Of a stretch of 60,599 nucleotides of DNA, positions 28,529 to 38,200 are shown piece after piece (the stretch's first letter is position 1; each line of letters opens with the position of its first letter). The notes under the pieces are model-generated. The model ran no database searches and was not told the origin of the DNA. It worked only from the letters and a program-made list of their open reading frames with translations. Source of the stretch: JBCCGI01 sp039029355 (GTDB lineage: Bacteria; Planctomycetota; UBA1135; GCA-002686595); the NCBI GenBank assembly GCA_039029355.1, contig JBCCGI010000049.1:1-60599 (forward strand). Direction: 5' to 3'. A program made the translations under genes and the position numbers.

Positions 28529-30019
28529 TTGGACAAGCTCCGCCCCTCCTCGATCGTTCTGCTTACGCGTCGCGGAGGGGCGGAGGTCTATCTGGTCGAC
28601 CGCGCCCCCCAGCTGCGCTTCTTCGGCGGCTACCGCGCGCTCCCCGGCGGCGTGGTGGACCGACGCGACCGCGTCGGCGACGACCCGCCCGACGGCCACC
28701 GCACGCTGCTGCGCTGCGCCGCGCGCGAGCTCTTCGAGGAGACCGGCGTGCTGGTCCCGGAGCTCGCCCGCGGCCTCGACGCGGACGCCCGCGCGGCGCT
28801 GCGCAACGACCTGATCGACGAGACTCCGGCCGCCGAGGCCTTCTGGGAGCGCATGGACGCCACCCCCGAGGCGCTCGACGCGCTCCTGCCCTTCGGCGAG
28901 CTCGTCACCCCCGCCTTCGCGCCCGTGCGCTATCGGACGCGGCTCTACCACCTGGAGCTCCCCGCGGGCGAGGACCCGACCATCCTCCCCGGCGAGCTCG
29001 TCGGCGGTAACTGGATCCACCCCGCCGCCGAGTTCGACCGCTGGCTGCGCGGCGAGGCGCGCATCGTCCCGCCGGTGCTCTTCCTCCTCAACGTCCTGCG
29101 CAAAGGCCCCCTGGTCGACGCGCTCGACGCCGCGCGCGTGATCTGCGCCGAGCTAGAGCAGGGCCAGCTCCACCCGGTGCGCTTCACGCCCGGCGTGCTG
29201 ACCCTGCCCCTGCGCACCCCGACCATCCCCCCGGCGACCACGACCAACACCTACTTCGTGGGCGAGCGCGAGCTCTATGTCGTCGATCCCGCGACGCCCT
29301 ACCCGGACGAGCAGCACCGCCTCTTTCGCCTGATGGACCGCCTGCTCGCCGAAGGCCGCACCTTCGCCGGCATCCTCGCCACGCACCACCACCCCGATCA
29401 CATCGGCGCGGTGGTGGAGACCTCGCACCGCTACGACCTCGCGGTCCACGGCCACGCCCTGACCCTCGACCGCATCCCCGGCGACTTCCGCCGCGGCCGC
29501 GAGCTCACCGACGGCGACACCTTCGACCTCGGCACCGCCCCCGACGGCTCCCCCGACTGGCGCCTCGAGGCCTACCACACCCCCGGCCACGACCGCGGCC
29601 ACCTGGTCTTCGTCGAGAGCCGCTACCGCGCCGCGATCGCGGGCGATCTGGTGTCGACGCTCTCGACGATCGTGATCGACCCGCCGGAGGGGCATCTCGC
29701 GACGTACCTCGCGAGCTTGGCGCGGATGCGCGACGTGGAGCTGGGCACGCTGTACCCGGCGCACGGGCCGGCGACGTATCGCTCGCGCGAGCTCTTGGCT
29801 CACTACCTCAAGCACCGCGGCGAGCGCGAGGAGGCGCTGATCGCGGCGCTCGGACGCGGGGTCGGGAGCGTGGACCAGTTGGTGCCCGAGGTCTACAGCG
29901 ATGTGGACGCGGCGCTGTACCCCGTGGCGGCGCGCTCGCTGTTGGCGGGGCTGGAGAAGCTGGCGGAGGAGGGGCGGGTCACACGGGGCGCCGGCTCGTG
30001 GTCGTTGGTTGGGGCCTAG
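28529..30019 (+). CDS. Nudix hydrolase/metallo-beta-lactamase fusion
   Basis: A 496-residue cytoplasmic protein starting at TTG. Residues 1-215 are a Nudix domain: YRALPGGVVDRRDR, then CAARELFEETGVLVPE (the REUxEE core of the Nudix box, with a long insert after the Gly pair). Residues 230-440 are an MBL-fold hydrolase: NTYFVGERELYVVDPAT, ATHHHPDHIGAVV (the HxHxDH metal site), YHTPGHDRGHLVF and AIAGDLVS. The last 60 residues form a winged helix, as in LACTB2-like MBL proteins. Fused enzymes of this type are known; their substrates (possibly CoA derivatives or RNA ends) are unproven. It starts 24 bp after the metzincin gene. Confidence 0.8.
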   Translation: MDKLRPSSIVLLTRRGGAEVYLVDRAPQLRFFGGYRALPGGVVDRRDRVGDDPPDGHRTLLRCAARELFEETGVLVPELARGLDADARAALRNDLIDETPAAEAFWERMDATPEALDALLPFGELVTPAFAPVRYRTRLYHLELPAGEDPTILPGELVGGNWIHPAAEFDRWLRGEARIVPPVLFLLNVLRKGPLVDALDAARVICAELEQGQLHPVRFTPGVLTLPLRTPTIPPATTTNTYFVGERELYVVDPATPYPDEQHRLFRLMDRLLAEGRTFAGILATHHHPDHIGAVVETSHRYDLAVHGHALTLDRIPGDFRRGRELTDGDTFDLGTAPDGSPDWRLEAYHTPGHDRGHLVFVESRYRAAIAGDLVSTLSTIVIDPPEGHLATYLASLARMRDVELGTLYPAHGPATYRSRELLAHYLKHRGEREEALIAALGRGVGSVDQLVPEVYSDVDAALYPVAARSLLAGLEKLAEEGRVTRGAGSWSLVGA

Positions 30020-30088
30020 CTTGGCCGTCTGCGTGGCTCGTCGGGGTCGCCCCCCTTGGGCAGGGGCGCCCCGGCGCCGTGGTTGGGG

Positions 30089-31219
30089 CTAGCGTCGCCC
30101 GGTGACGCGGCGAGTCCCTGCTGCCCGGACGAGCGGCTCGATGTCCTTCTCGGTCGGAAGTCGCCCCCCCGGCTTGAGAGGGTATGCGATTCCCGGCTCG
30201 AAGCGATCATCGACAACCATCGCGTTCTCCGCGAGAGATCTGCTGTGCAGTGTCACCGCACCCATTCGATCTTCGATCAGCTGGACCGAGTACTGAAGCT
30301 CTCGATGGGCTGACTTGGACCCGACGATGTACGCGCGTTCGCGGATGACCATGGATCGGTCCTCGTTCAAGAGAATCTCCGTGTCAACTACGGTTGCCCC
30401 CAGGTCGTCGAGCCAGTGCTGGAGAATGCGAAGGTCGCCGCCCCGTTGCTCGCAGTGCCCCACGAGCCTCGCGCCCAGGGCGAGCGCGCCTTTCCTGGGG
30501 ACACACCCATGAGAACGATAGTGCTCCGCTAGCTGAACGTAGTAGGGCGACTCGCGAGATAGCTCATAGGACAAGGAGCCAGGAGCAGAGCGGCAGGTTC
30601 CAGCGCGGGTCGCGAAGTGAATGGCGCCCAGGACTTGGCGAGCACGCTGCTCCCAGAGCAGCATGCCATGCTTGTACTCGCCGATGCCGGCACCGGCCGG
30701 GGTGCGGTGGTACTCGGTCAGCAGCGGGACTTCGGTGTCTGCGTCTCCCTTGACGCGGATCGTTGCGCTCGCCCGGAGCTTCTCGCCGCCACTCACCACG
30801 AGGTAGTCCCGACTGCGAAAGCACCCCTGCGACCCCGGCACCTGTTCCGACAGCGCACTCCACTCAAAGGCAGGCAACCGAGCCACGACGGTCTCGTCGC
30901 TGGTGCGCCGGTAGGGGCGCTGCCCTTCGGTGTACCAGACGCGGAAGGTCTCCACCGTGGCCTCCGGACCGACCCCTCCGGTATCCCCAAGCTGCTCCGT
31001 GAGAAGGCCCCGGAGGTGGGTCAGGGATCGCTCGACGTCCTCGCTGGCGACCGCTGTGCTGTTCGTTTCAAACCGGCCTTCCCAGGCCTCCTCGGTGGGC
31101 ATGACGAGCCGTGCTTCGACCTCATCCGAGGTGAGGTCGCTGGGGAGCGTGCCAGCCCCTCGGCCGGCGAAGCCATGCAGGAGCAGGGGCAGGTAGGCCA
31201 GGAGGTGGAAGCGAAGCAT
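30089..31219 (-). CDS. exported hypothetical protein, lower GC than neighbours
   Basis: A 376-residue protein with a signal peptide (MLRFHLLAYLPLLLHGFAG). The remainder alternates strands and helices and has scattered Cys (CFRS, TCRSAPGS, GCVPRKG) that could form disulfides. I recognise no family or catalytic motif. The ATG at 31219 overlaps the TGA of a small upstream frame (TGATG), implying translational coupling. Codon use is clearly less GC-extreme than in the flanking genes, which together with the AT-richer 31.2-31.6 kb suggests recent acquisition. It converges on the Nudix/MBL gene, with about 70 bp between. Confidence 0.6.
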   Translation of the reverse strand: MLRFHLLAYLPLLLHGFAGRGAGTLPSDLTSDEVEARLVMPTEEAWEGRFETNSTAVASEDVERSLTHLRGLLTEQLGDTGGVGPEATVETFRVWYTEGQRPYRRTSDETVVARLPAFEWSALSEQVPGSQGCFRSRDYLVVSGGEKLRASATIRVKGDADTEVPLLTEYHRTPAGAGIGEYKHGMLLWEQRARQVLGAIHFATRAGTCRSAPGSLSYELSRESPYYVQLAEHYRSHGCVPRKGALALGARLVGHCEQRGGDLRILQHWLDDLGATVVDTEILLNEDRSMVIRERAYIVGSKSAHRELQYSVQLIEDRMGAVTLHSRSLAENAMVVDDRFEPGIAYPLKPGGRLPTEKDIEPLVRAAGTRRVTGRR

Positions 31220-31365
31220 CAGGGCCACTCCGTGTGGCAAGACTCAACCTCGCAGATGCTCTCACTGCCGGGCACGGCATCGTAGGTGCAGCACGTGTCG
31301 TAGAAGGCCGTGGTGCCACCTCCGGTGAGGAAGGGGCTATGACTCGAACCAACAGTGCAGGGCAA
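31219..31365 (-). CDS. possible small Cys-rich ORF coupled to the 30089 gene
   Basis: A 48-codon frame starting at TTG 31365 and ending with a TGA whose last base is the first base of the ATG of the next gene. It contains five Cys (near LPCTVG, YDTCCTYD, SICEVESC). No Shine-Dalgarno is visible before the TTG, and the frame stays open about 80 bases further upstream without a good start. It could be a remnant of a longer secreted protein or a leader peptide. Confidence 0.3.
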   Translation of the reverse strand: MPCTVGSSHSPFLTGGGTTAFYDTCCTYDAVPGSESICEVESCHTEWP

Positions 31366-31613
31366 AGCGAAAGCGATAGACCGTACGCAAGGATAGCGAG
31401 CAAGTCGTCCCTCCGTGAGGTGCGAGTCCTAGTGGGCGAGCGACGTCTTGGCGCATACAGGTCGAACCTGGTGACGGCTGGGAATCGCCGGCCAGCGCCG
31501 AGTAAGAGGCTGCGCCCCGAGAGAGCGCCTATCAACTCGGCCTTTCCTCTGTGCTGATGTGAGAATGCCGCGGGCCGGTCCGAGCTCTTCGCCCGAGGCG
31601 ATTGCCTGCGCCC
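31366..31613. other. 248-bp AT-richer gap
   Basis: Between the small ORF and the stop of the large mosaic gene. It is markedly less GC-rich than the flanks. No convincing ORF, hairpin or repeat was seen; it presumably holds the promoter of the 30089 unit. Confidence 0.45.
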
Positions 31614-34600
31614 CTACCTCACCAACACCCGCAAATTCCGCAGCTCGATCCGCGTCGTCCCCGCGTGCAGCTGGAACCCGAACAGCCCCTCCGCCGTCCG
31701 CCCATCGCGCAGATCCGTCGTCACCGCGCCTTTCACCTCGATGCGCAGTCGATCGCCCACCGCCTCGACCGCGTAGTGGTTCCATCCCTCCTCATCCACC
31801 GCCGGCACCCACACCGTATCGGGCGTGCGGTTCAGCATGCCGCGGCCGCCCTCCTCGTAGAGCGAGCCCCAGTACACGTCGCCGACGTCGGCCTGGTAGC
31901 CGCGTAGGCGGAAGCCGTCGAAGCGTTCGGAGCGGAACTGCAGGCCGCTGTTGCCGGTGTCGACGCGGATGTCGAACTCGATGACGAAGTCGGCGTAGGA
32001 CTCGGCGCTGATGAGGAAGGACGAGGTCGGCAGGTCCTTGCCGGCGCCGTGGATCACGCCGTCTTCGACGGTCCACAGGGCCTCGTCGTAGACCCAGTTG
32101 TCGAGCGTCTTGCCGTCGAAGAGGCTCTTCCATTCCGAGCGCTCGGGCGCGCGTTGCGGCTTGCCGGTGTCGAGGAAGTGGAAGAGGTCGGCGACCTGCT
32201 CGAGCGTCAGGCCGTGGAGCAGGCCGGCGGGCATGGTGGAGAGCGACGACTCGCGCGCCTCGTCGACTTCGTCGGCGGCGATCGAGACGGTGCTGCCGTC
32301 CGAGCGGGCGAGGAGCAGGCCGTCCGGGCCCTCCTCGATCACGAGGCCGGACTCGACCGCGCCGCCGACGAGGAACACGTCGCGGGCGCGGTACGCGGCG
32401 GGGATGACGCGGGAGGGCTCGACGATCGACTCGAGCAGGTCGGCCCGCGGGAAGCGTCGGGTGACGCCTTCGAGGTCGGGGCCGAGCGAGCCGCCGCCGC
32501 TGTCGCTCTGGAAGGCGCCCATCGGGTGGCAGCGCGCGCAGGTCTCGGCGAACACGCGCGCGCCCTCGGCGGCCGAGCGTCGGTCGGCCTCGAGGCCGCC
32601 GCGCAGGAAGGCGAGCGTGGCGTCGTAGCCCCAGGGAGCTCCGCCGTAGGCCGGCGGCGGGGTCCACGAGGGGCCGGGCTCGGCCTCGTCCTCGAAGAGC
32701 TGGGCGTACTCCTCGCCGAAGAGCTCCTCGACGTCGCGCGAAACGCGGCGCACGTAGCCCGGGAAGCTGTAGCCGCCGCCCCAGCTGCGGGCGAGCGCAG
32801 TCCAGCCCGCGAGCGCTTCGCGCGTGGCGTCGGTCCAGCCGTCGTCGACCACGCGGAGCGCGTAGGCGTAGTGCAGCTGCCCGGCGCGCGAGGGCTCGTC
32901 GCGCATGGCGGCGAGCAGGGCCTCGGGCGTGCCGGGCGGGGCGAGGTAGCCGAGCAGGAGCGCGAGCTGGTGGTCGGCGTCGCGGTCGCCGGTGGGGAAG
33001 CGAGCGAGGAGCGCAGGTCCGAGGTTGGCCGGAATCTCGCGTTCCCGGTCGGCGCGGGTGCGGCCTTGGTTGTTGGCTTCGTTCTGGGCTTCCGCCTCGC
33101 CCTCCGCTTCCGCTCCTCCTGCTGCCGCTGCCGCCGCCGCTGCTTCCGCTTCCGATTTCGCCGCAGCGACGTCGCCCGCCTGCAGGAACAGGTCGATCGC
33201 GCGCAGCGCGGCGAGCAGCGTGTCGCCTTCCACGCCGCCCTCCACGAGCGCGCCGGCGAGCTCGAGGCCGCGATCGCTGCCGGCCGGGTCGTCACCGACG
33301 ACGCACCCGCGCGCGGCCACGACGAGCGCCTCGGCCGCGGCCGCCGGCGCGATGCGCATCAGCTCGGGCGCGAGGGTCTCGACGGTCGCGCCGCTGCGCT
33401 CGATGGCGCGGCCGGCGGCGAAGCGCACGAAGCGATCCTCGGAGCCGAGCGCGCCCAGCAGCTCGTCCACGCCCGCGTCCGCCGGCCACGCGGGAAGCGC
33501 TTCGGGGAAGGTCGGCCCCGCGGCGACGCCGGGGTCGCCGTCGTACACCAGCCGGTAGATCCAGCCCTCGGTACCGCGTCCGCCGGCCGAGATCAGCACG
33601 CTGCCGTCCGGCGCGACCGCCAGGTCGCTGACGCTGAGCGGACGCCCGAGCAGGAGCTCCTCGGCGCGCGCCGTGTAGCTGACGCCGTCCGGCTCCAGGT
33701 GAAAGGCGATCACGCGCCCGCGCGACCAGTCGCCGGCGAGGATCGCGCCGCGGTAGCGCGCGGGGAACATGTCGCCGTCGTAGTGCGCGATGCCGGTCGG
33801 CGAGCCGCGCCCCACCTCGCACGCCGGCGGCAGCGAGTCGGGATACCAGGCCGGCCACTTCGAGGACCCGGTGCGCCAGCCGTACTCGCCGCCGGGGACG
33901 ACGTGCAGCAGCCGCACCTCGCGGTACCACGGTAGGCCGAGGTCCCACTCCATATCCGAGTCGAACGTGAACAGGTCGCCGTTCGCGTTGAAGGCCAGGT
34001 CGTAGGAGTTGCGCAGCCCGGCCGCGATCACGTCGAACGCGCCGCTCTCGGCGTCGTAGCGGACCACGATGCCGCCGGGCGCGTCGATGTCGTCGGCGTG
34101 GCCGCGGGGGTCGACCAGGCGCGGGAGCAGGTGTCCCTCGTAGATCGTGCGGTAGGGCGAGCCCGAGCCCCACTCCCCCTTGAGGCCGACGTGGTTCCCC
34201 AGCACGACGTAGAGCGCGCCGTCCGGGCCGGGCACGACCGCGTGGGGGCCGTGCTCGCCGCCGCCGCTGTCGAACCCGCCGAGGAACTCCGGCTGCTCGG
34301 CGGCCGTGCGCCGCACGCGGTACAACCCCGCGCCTTCGGGGCCCTGGCCGACGCAGTAGAGCGCATCCTCGTCCGCGCGCCACGCCAGGCCTTGGCAGCG
34401 GGTGACCGCGTCGGTGAAGGGGAGCTCCTCGTCGAAGGCGCCGTCGCCGTCGCCGTCGATCAGCTCGACCACGCCGCCCTTCTCGGTCGACGCGAAGATG
34501 CGGCTCCCGTCGATGATCTCGAGCGCGACGAAGGACGCGAGGCTCTGCCAGGACTCCTCGACGCGGAAGCCGGGCGGCGCCTCGAAGCGCTCCTCGATCG

Positions 34601-35141
34601 GCACGTCGCTGCCGCCCCACGAGACGGCGCCGGTCGGCCTCAGCGCGACGCTTCCCCAGGGCGCCATGCCGTAGGGGCCGAACTCCGCCGCCGGCTCCCA
34701 GGCGCCGGCGTCCGGGCCGCCCTCGCGGCGGCGCCGGGTGGTCCAGGTCGCGTTCGACTCCAGGCGCACGGTGTCGCCTCCCTCGAGCTCGACGTCGAGG
34801 AAGGCGAAGAGCCCCGCCGCGCCCCCCTGGTTGCGGGCGGTGATCTCGATGCGGTTGCTGCCGGGGCGCAGCCCCTCGGCCACGTCGTAGCGCTGGACCT
34901 TCTGCCAGTCGGAGTCGCGCCCGACGCGGGTCCCGTTGACGAACAGCACGTAGGCGTTGTCGACCGTGATCGTCAGGAGCGCCTTCTCCACATCCGCCGC
35001 GAGCTCGAAGTCGCGGCGGAACGCGCACACCTCGCCGCCGGGGCGCTCGACGCCGTCGGCCCAGGAGCCCCAGATCCACTGCGCGTCGCCCGGTTCCTGG
35101 GCGGGGGAGAGGAGCAGCGGCAGGCAGGTGAGGAGTTGCAT
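31614..35141 (-). CDS. exported mosaic: propeller dehydrogenase-like, HEAT, cytochrome c and DUF1080 domains
   Basis: A 1175-residue secreted protein (signal MQLLTCLPLLLSPAQEPG). Residues 20-190 form a galactose-binding-like jelly roll. About 200-590 is a PVC-type membrane-bound dehydrogenase beta-propeller related to glucose/sorbosone dehydrogenases (CQGLAWRADEDALYCVG, HVVPGGEYGWRTGSSKWP, AILAGDWSRGRVIAFHL). About 600-860 has HEAT-like helices, interrupted by a low-complexity Ala/Glu run. A cytochrome c haem site follows (ETCARCHPMG), with SLGPDLEGVTRRFPRADLLE. The last 180 residues are a DUF1080 domain (SLFDGKTLDNWVY, NSGLQFRSE), a family now linked to 3-keto-glycoside hydrolysis. An oxidative glycan-cleaving enzyme is a reasonable inference. 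The ATG at 35141 gives the signal. Confidence 0.85.
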   Translation of the reverse strand: MQLLTCLPLLLSPAQEPGDAQWIWGSWADGVERPGGEVCAFRRDFELAADVEKALLTITVDNAYVLFVNGTRVGRDSDWQKVQRYDVAEGLRPGSNRIEITARNQGGAAGLFAFLDVELEGGDTVRLESNATWTTRRRREGGPDAGAWEPAAEFGPYGMAPWGSVALRPTGAVSWGGSDVPIEERFEAPPGFRVEESWQSLASFVALEIIDGSRIFASTEKGGVVELIDGDGDGAFDEELPFTDAVTRCQGLAWRADEDALYCVGQGPEGAGLYRVRRTAAEQPEFLGGFDSGGGEHGPHAVVPGPDGALYVVLGNHVGLKGEWGSGSPYRTIYEGHLLPRLVDPRGHADDIDAPGGIVVRYDAESGAFDVIAAGLRNSYDLAFNANGDLFTFDSDMEWDLGLPWYREVRLLHVVPGGEYGWRTGSSKWPAWYPDSLPPACEVGRGSPTGIAHYDGDMFPARYRGAILAGDWSRGRVIAFHLEPDGVSYTARAEELLLGRPLSVSDLAVAPDGSVLISAGGRGTEGWIYRLVYDGDPGVAAGPTFPEALPAWPADAGVDELLGALGSEDRFVRFAAGRAIERSGATVETLAPELMRIAPAAAAEALVVAARGCVVGDDPAGSDRGLELAGALVEGGVEGDTLLAALRAIDLFLQAGDVAAAKSEAEAAAAAAAAGGAEAEGEAEAQNEANNQGRTRADREREIPANLGPALLARFPTGDRDADHQLALLLGYLAPPGTPEALLAAMRDEPSRAGQLHYAYALRVVDDGWTDATREALAGWTALARSWGGGYSFPGYVRRVSRDVEELFGEEYAQLFEDEAEPGPSWTPPPAYGGAPWGYDATLAFLRGGLEADRRSAAEGARVFAETCARCHPMGAFQSDSGGGSLGPDLEGVTRRFPRADLLESIVEPSRVIPAAYRARDVFLVGGAVESGLVIEEGPDGLLLARSDGSTVSIAADEVDEARESSLSTMPAGLLHGLTLEQVADLFHFLDTGKPQRAPERSEWKSLFDGKTLDNWVYDEALWTVEDGVIHGAGKDLPTSSFLISAESYADFVIEFDIRVDTGNSGLQFRSERFDGFRLRGYQADVGDVYWGSLYEEGGRGMLNRTPDTVWVPAVDEEGWNHYAVEAVGDRLRIEVKGAVTTDLRDGRTAEGLFGFQLHAGTTRIELRNLRVLVR

Positions 35142-35282
35142 GGTCGAGTCCGAGGCTGGGGATGAGCGAGCGGGGGCGCGAAGGCGCGGGGCGCCCTCGC
35201 AGAATAGCGGCTCGCGCGGCCCCGCGCCCGCCGAGCACACGCTCGGGCGGCGGATCGGGTGCGATGCCTTACGCTGGGGCGC

Positions 35283-38200
35283 ATGTCGCGTACCGCTCTC
35301 GTCACCGGCGTCGCGTTCTTTACGGTTACGGCGACCTTGGTCTGGTTGCTCCTGGGGCCGGCGGACGAGCGGGGCGGCGGGCCCGCGCCCGACCGGGCCG
35401 CGGGGGAGCGACCTTCGGGCGGTGGCGCCTCCGTCGCGCAGGCGGTACCCGAGCCGGAGAGCGGCGGGCTCGCGCCGGTCTCAAGCGCGCCTTCGCGCGA
35501 GGTCGCGGCGGGCGAGGGCTCGACGCCGGAGCCCGGACCGGAGCGCGTCGTCGAGGGCGTTGTGCGGAGCGCCGCGGGCACCCCGCTCGGCCCGGACGCG
35601 AGCGTCGTCGCGCTCGTCGGGTTCGCGCCGCTCTGGCTCGACGAACGCTCCGGGGGAGGCGAGGAGCGCGAGCGCGTCGCCGACTACGTCGACCAGCTCG
35701 CGCGCCTGCGCGCCGAGGCTCCGTCGACCGCGGCGCTCGGGCCCGGCGGCGCGTTCCGCCTGGCGGTGCCCGCCCGGCTCGACGAGGTCTGGCTCGACCT
35801 CGACGGCGCCGCCGCGCGCTTCCGCGCGCCGGTGCGCGTGCGCCTGCGCGGCGAGACGACGCGCGTCGAGCTCGTGGCGCTCGCCGGAGCCGTGGTGCGC
35901 GGCCGCGTCGAGCCGCCTGCGGGCTGGAGCGGCGAGCGCGCCGGCTGGCGCGTCGTCGGCGCCGCGCGGCCGTCCGCCTGGAGCCCGGACGCGCGCCGCG
36001 ACCTGCTCGCCGGCGCGCGCGTGACGGCCACCGACGCGGCGGGGGAGTTCTCGCTCGCCGGCCTGCCCGCCGGCGTCCCGCTGCGGCTCTTCGCCGAGCC
36101 TGCGGGGCTCGCGCCGGCGTGGCTCGACGCGACGCTCGCGCCCGGCGAGGCGCGCCGCGTCGAGCTCGTGCTCGCGGCAGGCGCGACCGTGCGCGGCCGC
36201 ACCGTCGACGGCCCGGGGAACGCCGTCGCGGACGCGCGCGTCGTGCTGGCGCCGCAGGCCCGGCGCGGCCTCGACGGGAGCGACGTCTACCTGCCGCGCC
36301 GGCGGGCGGCGAGCGCCGCCGACGGGACGTTCACGCTGACCGGCGCGCCCGCGGGCGAGGTCGAGCTGAACGCCGCGTGCGCCGGCCACGCGTCCGACCG
36401 CACCGAGCTGTCGCTGTCGGAGGGCGAGGAGCTCGGCGACGTGCGGCTGGTGCTCGAGCGCGGGCTGGAGCTGCGCGGCCGCGTCGTGTGGGAAGACGGC
36501 GCGCCCGCGGCCGGCGCGCAGGTGGCGGCCGAGCGTCCGAGCGGCGACTGGTACGGAGCGCAGCCGGCCGCCCCGCTCGCCGTCGTCACGGCCGACGAGG
36601 ACGGGCGCTTCGCGCTCGCAGGCCTGGAGCGGCGCGAGCTGCAGCTGCGCGCCTGGCATACGCCGCCCGGCTCCGACGTCGAGTACGCGGCCGTCGAGAT
36701 GCCCCGGCCCGGACCCGAGACGGAGCTGGTCCTGCGCGCCGCTCCGACGCTGCGCGGGACGGCGGTCGACGAAGCGGGCGAGCCGGTGACGGCCTTCGAG
36801 CTGATGCTGCTCGACGCCGACGAACGGCCGGTGCTGTGGCGTGCGTTCGAGGACGAGGCCGGCCGCTTCTCGCTGGCCGTGCTCGAAGCCGGGCGCTATC
36901 GGGTCGAGGCGGCGGCCGCGGGCTTCGCGCCGGCCGACACGCCGGTCGTGTCGGTGCCCGACGACCTCGACGCGCCGCTCACGCTGGTGCTGAAGCGCAG
37001 CGCGAGCGTCGCCGGCGTCGTGCTGACGCCCTCCGGCGATCCCGCGGCCGGCGCCGAGGTCAGGCGCGCTCCGGGCGAGTCGTTCGACGTCCTGCGGCTG
37101 GGAGCCCTGCGCGTGCCCGAGGTCCGCACCTTCGCCGACGCCGAGGGACGCTTCGAGCTGGCCGAGCTCGCGCCCGGCGGCATCCGGCTCGTCGCGCGCG
37201 CCGAGGGCTATGCGCCCAGCGAGGCGCTGGCGCTCGCGCTCCCCGCCGGCGGCGCGCTCGAGGACGTGGTGCTCGCGCTGCGGCGGGGCGCCACGCTGAC
37301 CGGCGAGGTGCTCGACGAGGCCGGCGCGCCCGCTCCCGGACGCCCGGTGCAGATGATGCAGACCGGCGTCGCCGAGCTGCGCGAGCTCCTCACCGACGAG
37401 CTCGGCCGCTTCCGCGCGGAGCACCTCACCCCCGGCACCTGGCAGGTCGTCACCGTGCGCGGCGACGAGCTCGAGCCCGACCCCGCCGAGGCGGTCGGGC
37501 GCATGCTGCTCGAGGTCGTCGAGCTCGCCGACGGCGAGAGCGCCCACGTCGTGCTGGGCGCGCCGCCGGCGGCGCCGGTGCTGGTGCGCGGCCGCGTGAC
37601 GGTCGAGGACGAGGGCGTCGAGGCGCGGATGACGTGGGTGCCCGATGGCTCGCCGCGGGGCATCGTCGGCTTCAAGATGGCCACGAGCGACGACGAGGGG
37701 CGCTTCGAGGTCCAGCTCGACGAGCCGGGTCCGTACCTGGTTACCGTCGAGCGGTCCGAGCCCGCCATGTCTCTCTTTCGCGAGCACGTCGCGGTGCCCG
37801 CGGTGGCGACCCACGAGCTCGACCTGGCGATCCCCGCCGGACGCATCGCGGGGCGGGTGACGTTCGCGGGTGGCGAGCGCGCGCGCAACGCGAGCGTGCA
37901 CGCCGAGCGCAGCGACGGCGCCGACACCGGCCTGCTGCTGGCGATGGACTCCGCGCCGACCCTGTGCGACGCGGGCGGCGGCTATGAGCTCGTGCTGCAG
38001 CCCGGCGTCTACGACGTGATCGCGTCGGGCGGCGGCTGGATGGGGCTCGTCGGCGAGGGCTCCGGAGACGCGACGGTCGCGGTGCGCGGCGTCGAAGTGC
38101 GCGCCGGCGAGCGGCGCGAGGGCGTCGACCTGGTGGTGCCCGCCGCGGGCGAGCTGAGGGTGAGCGTGCTCGACGCGACGGGCGCGCCGGCTCCGCAGGC

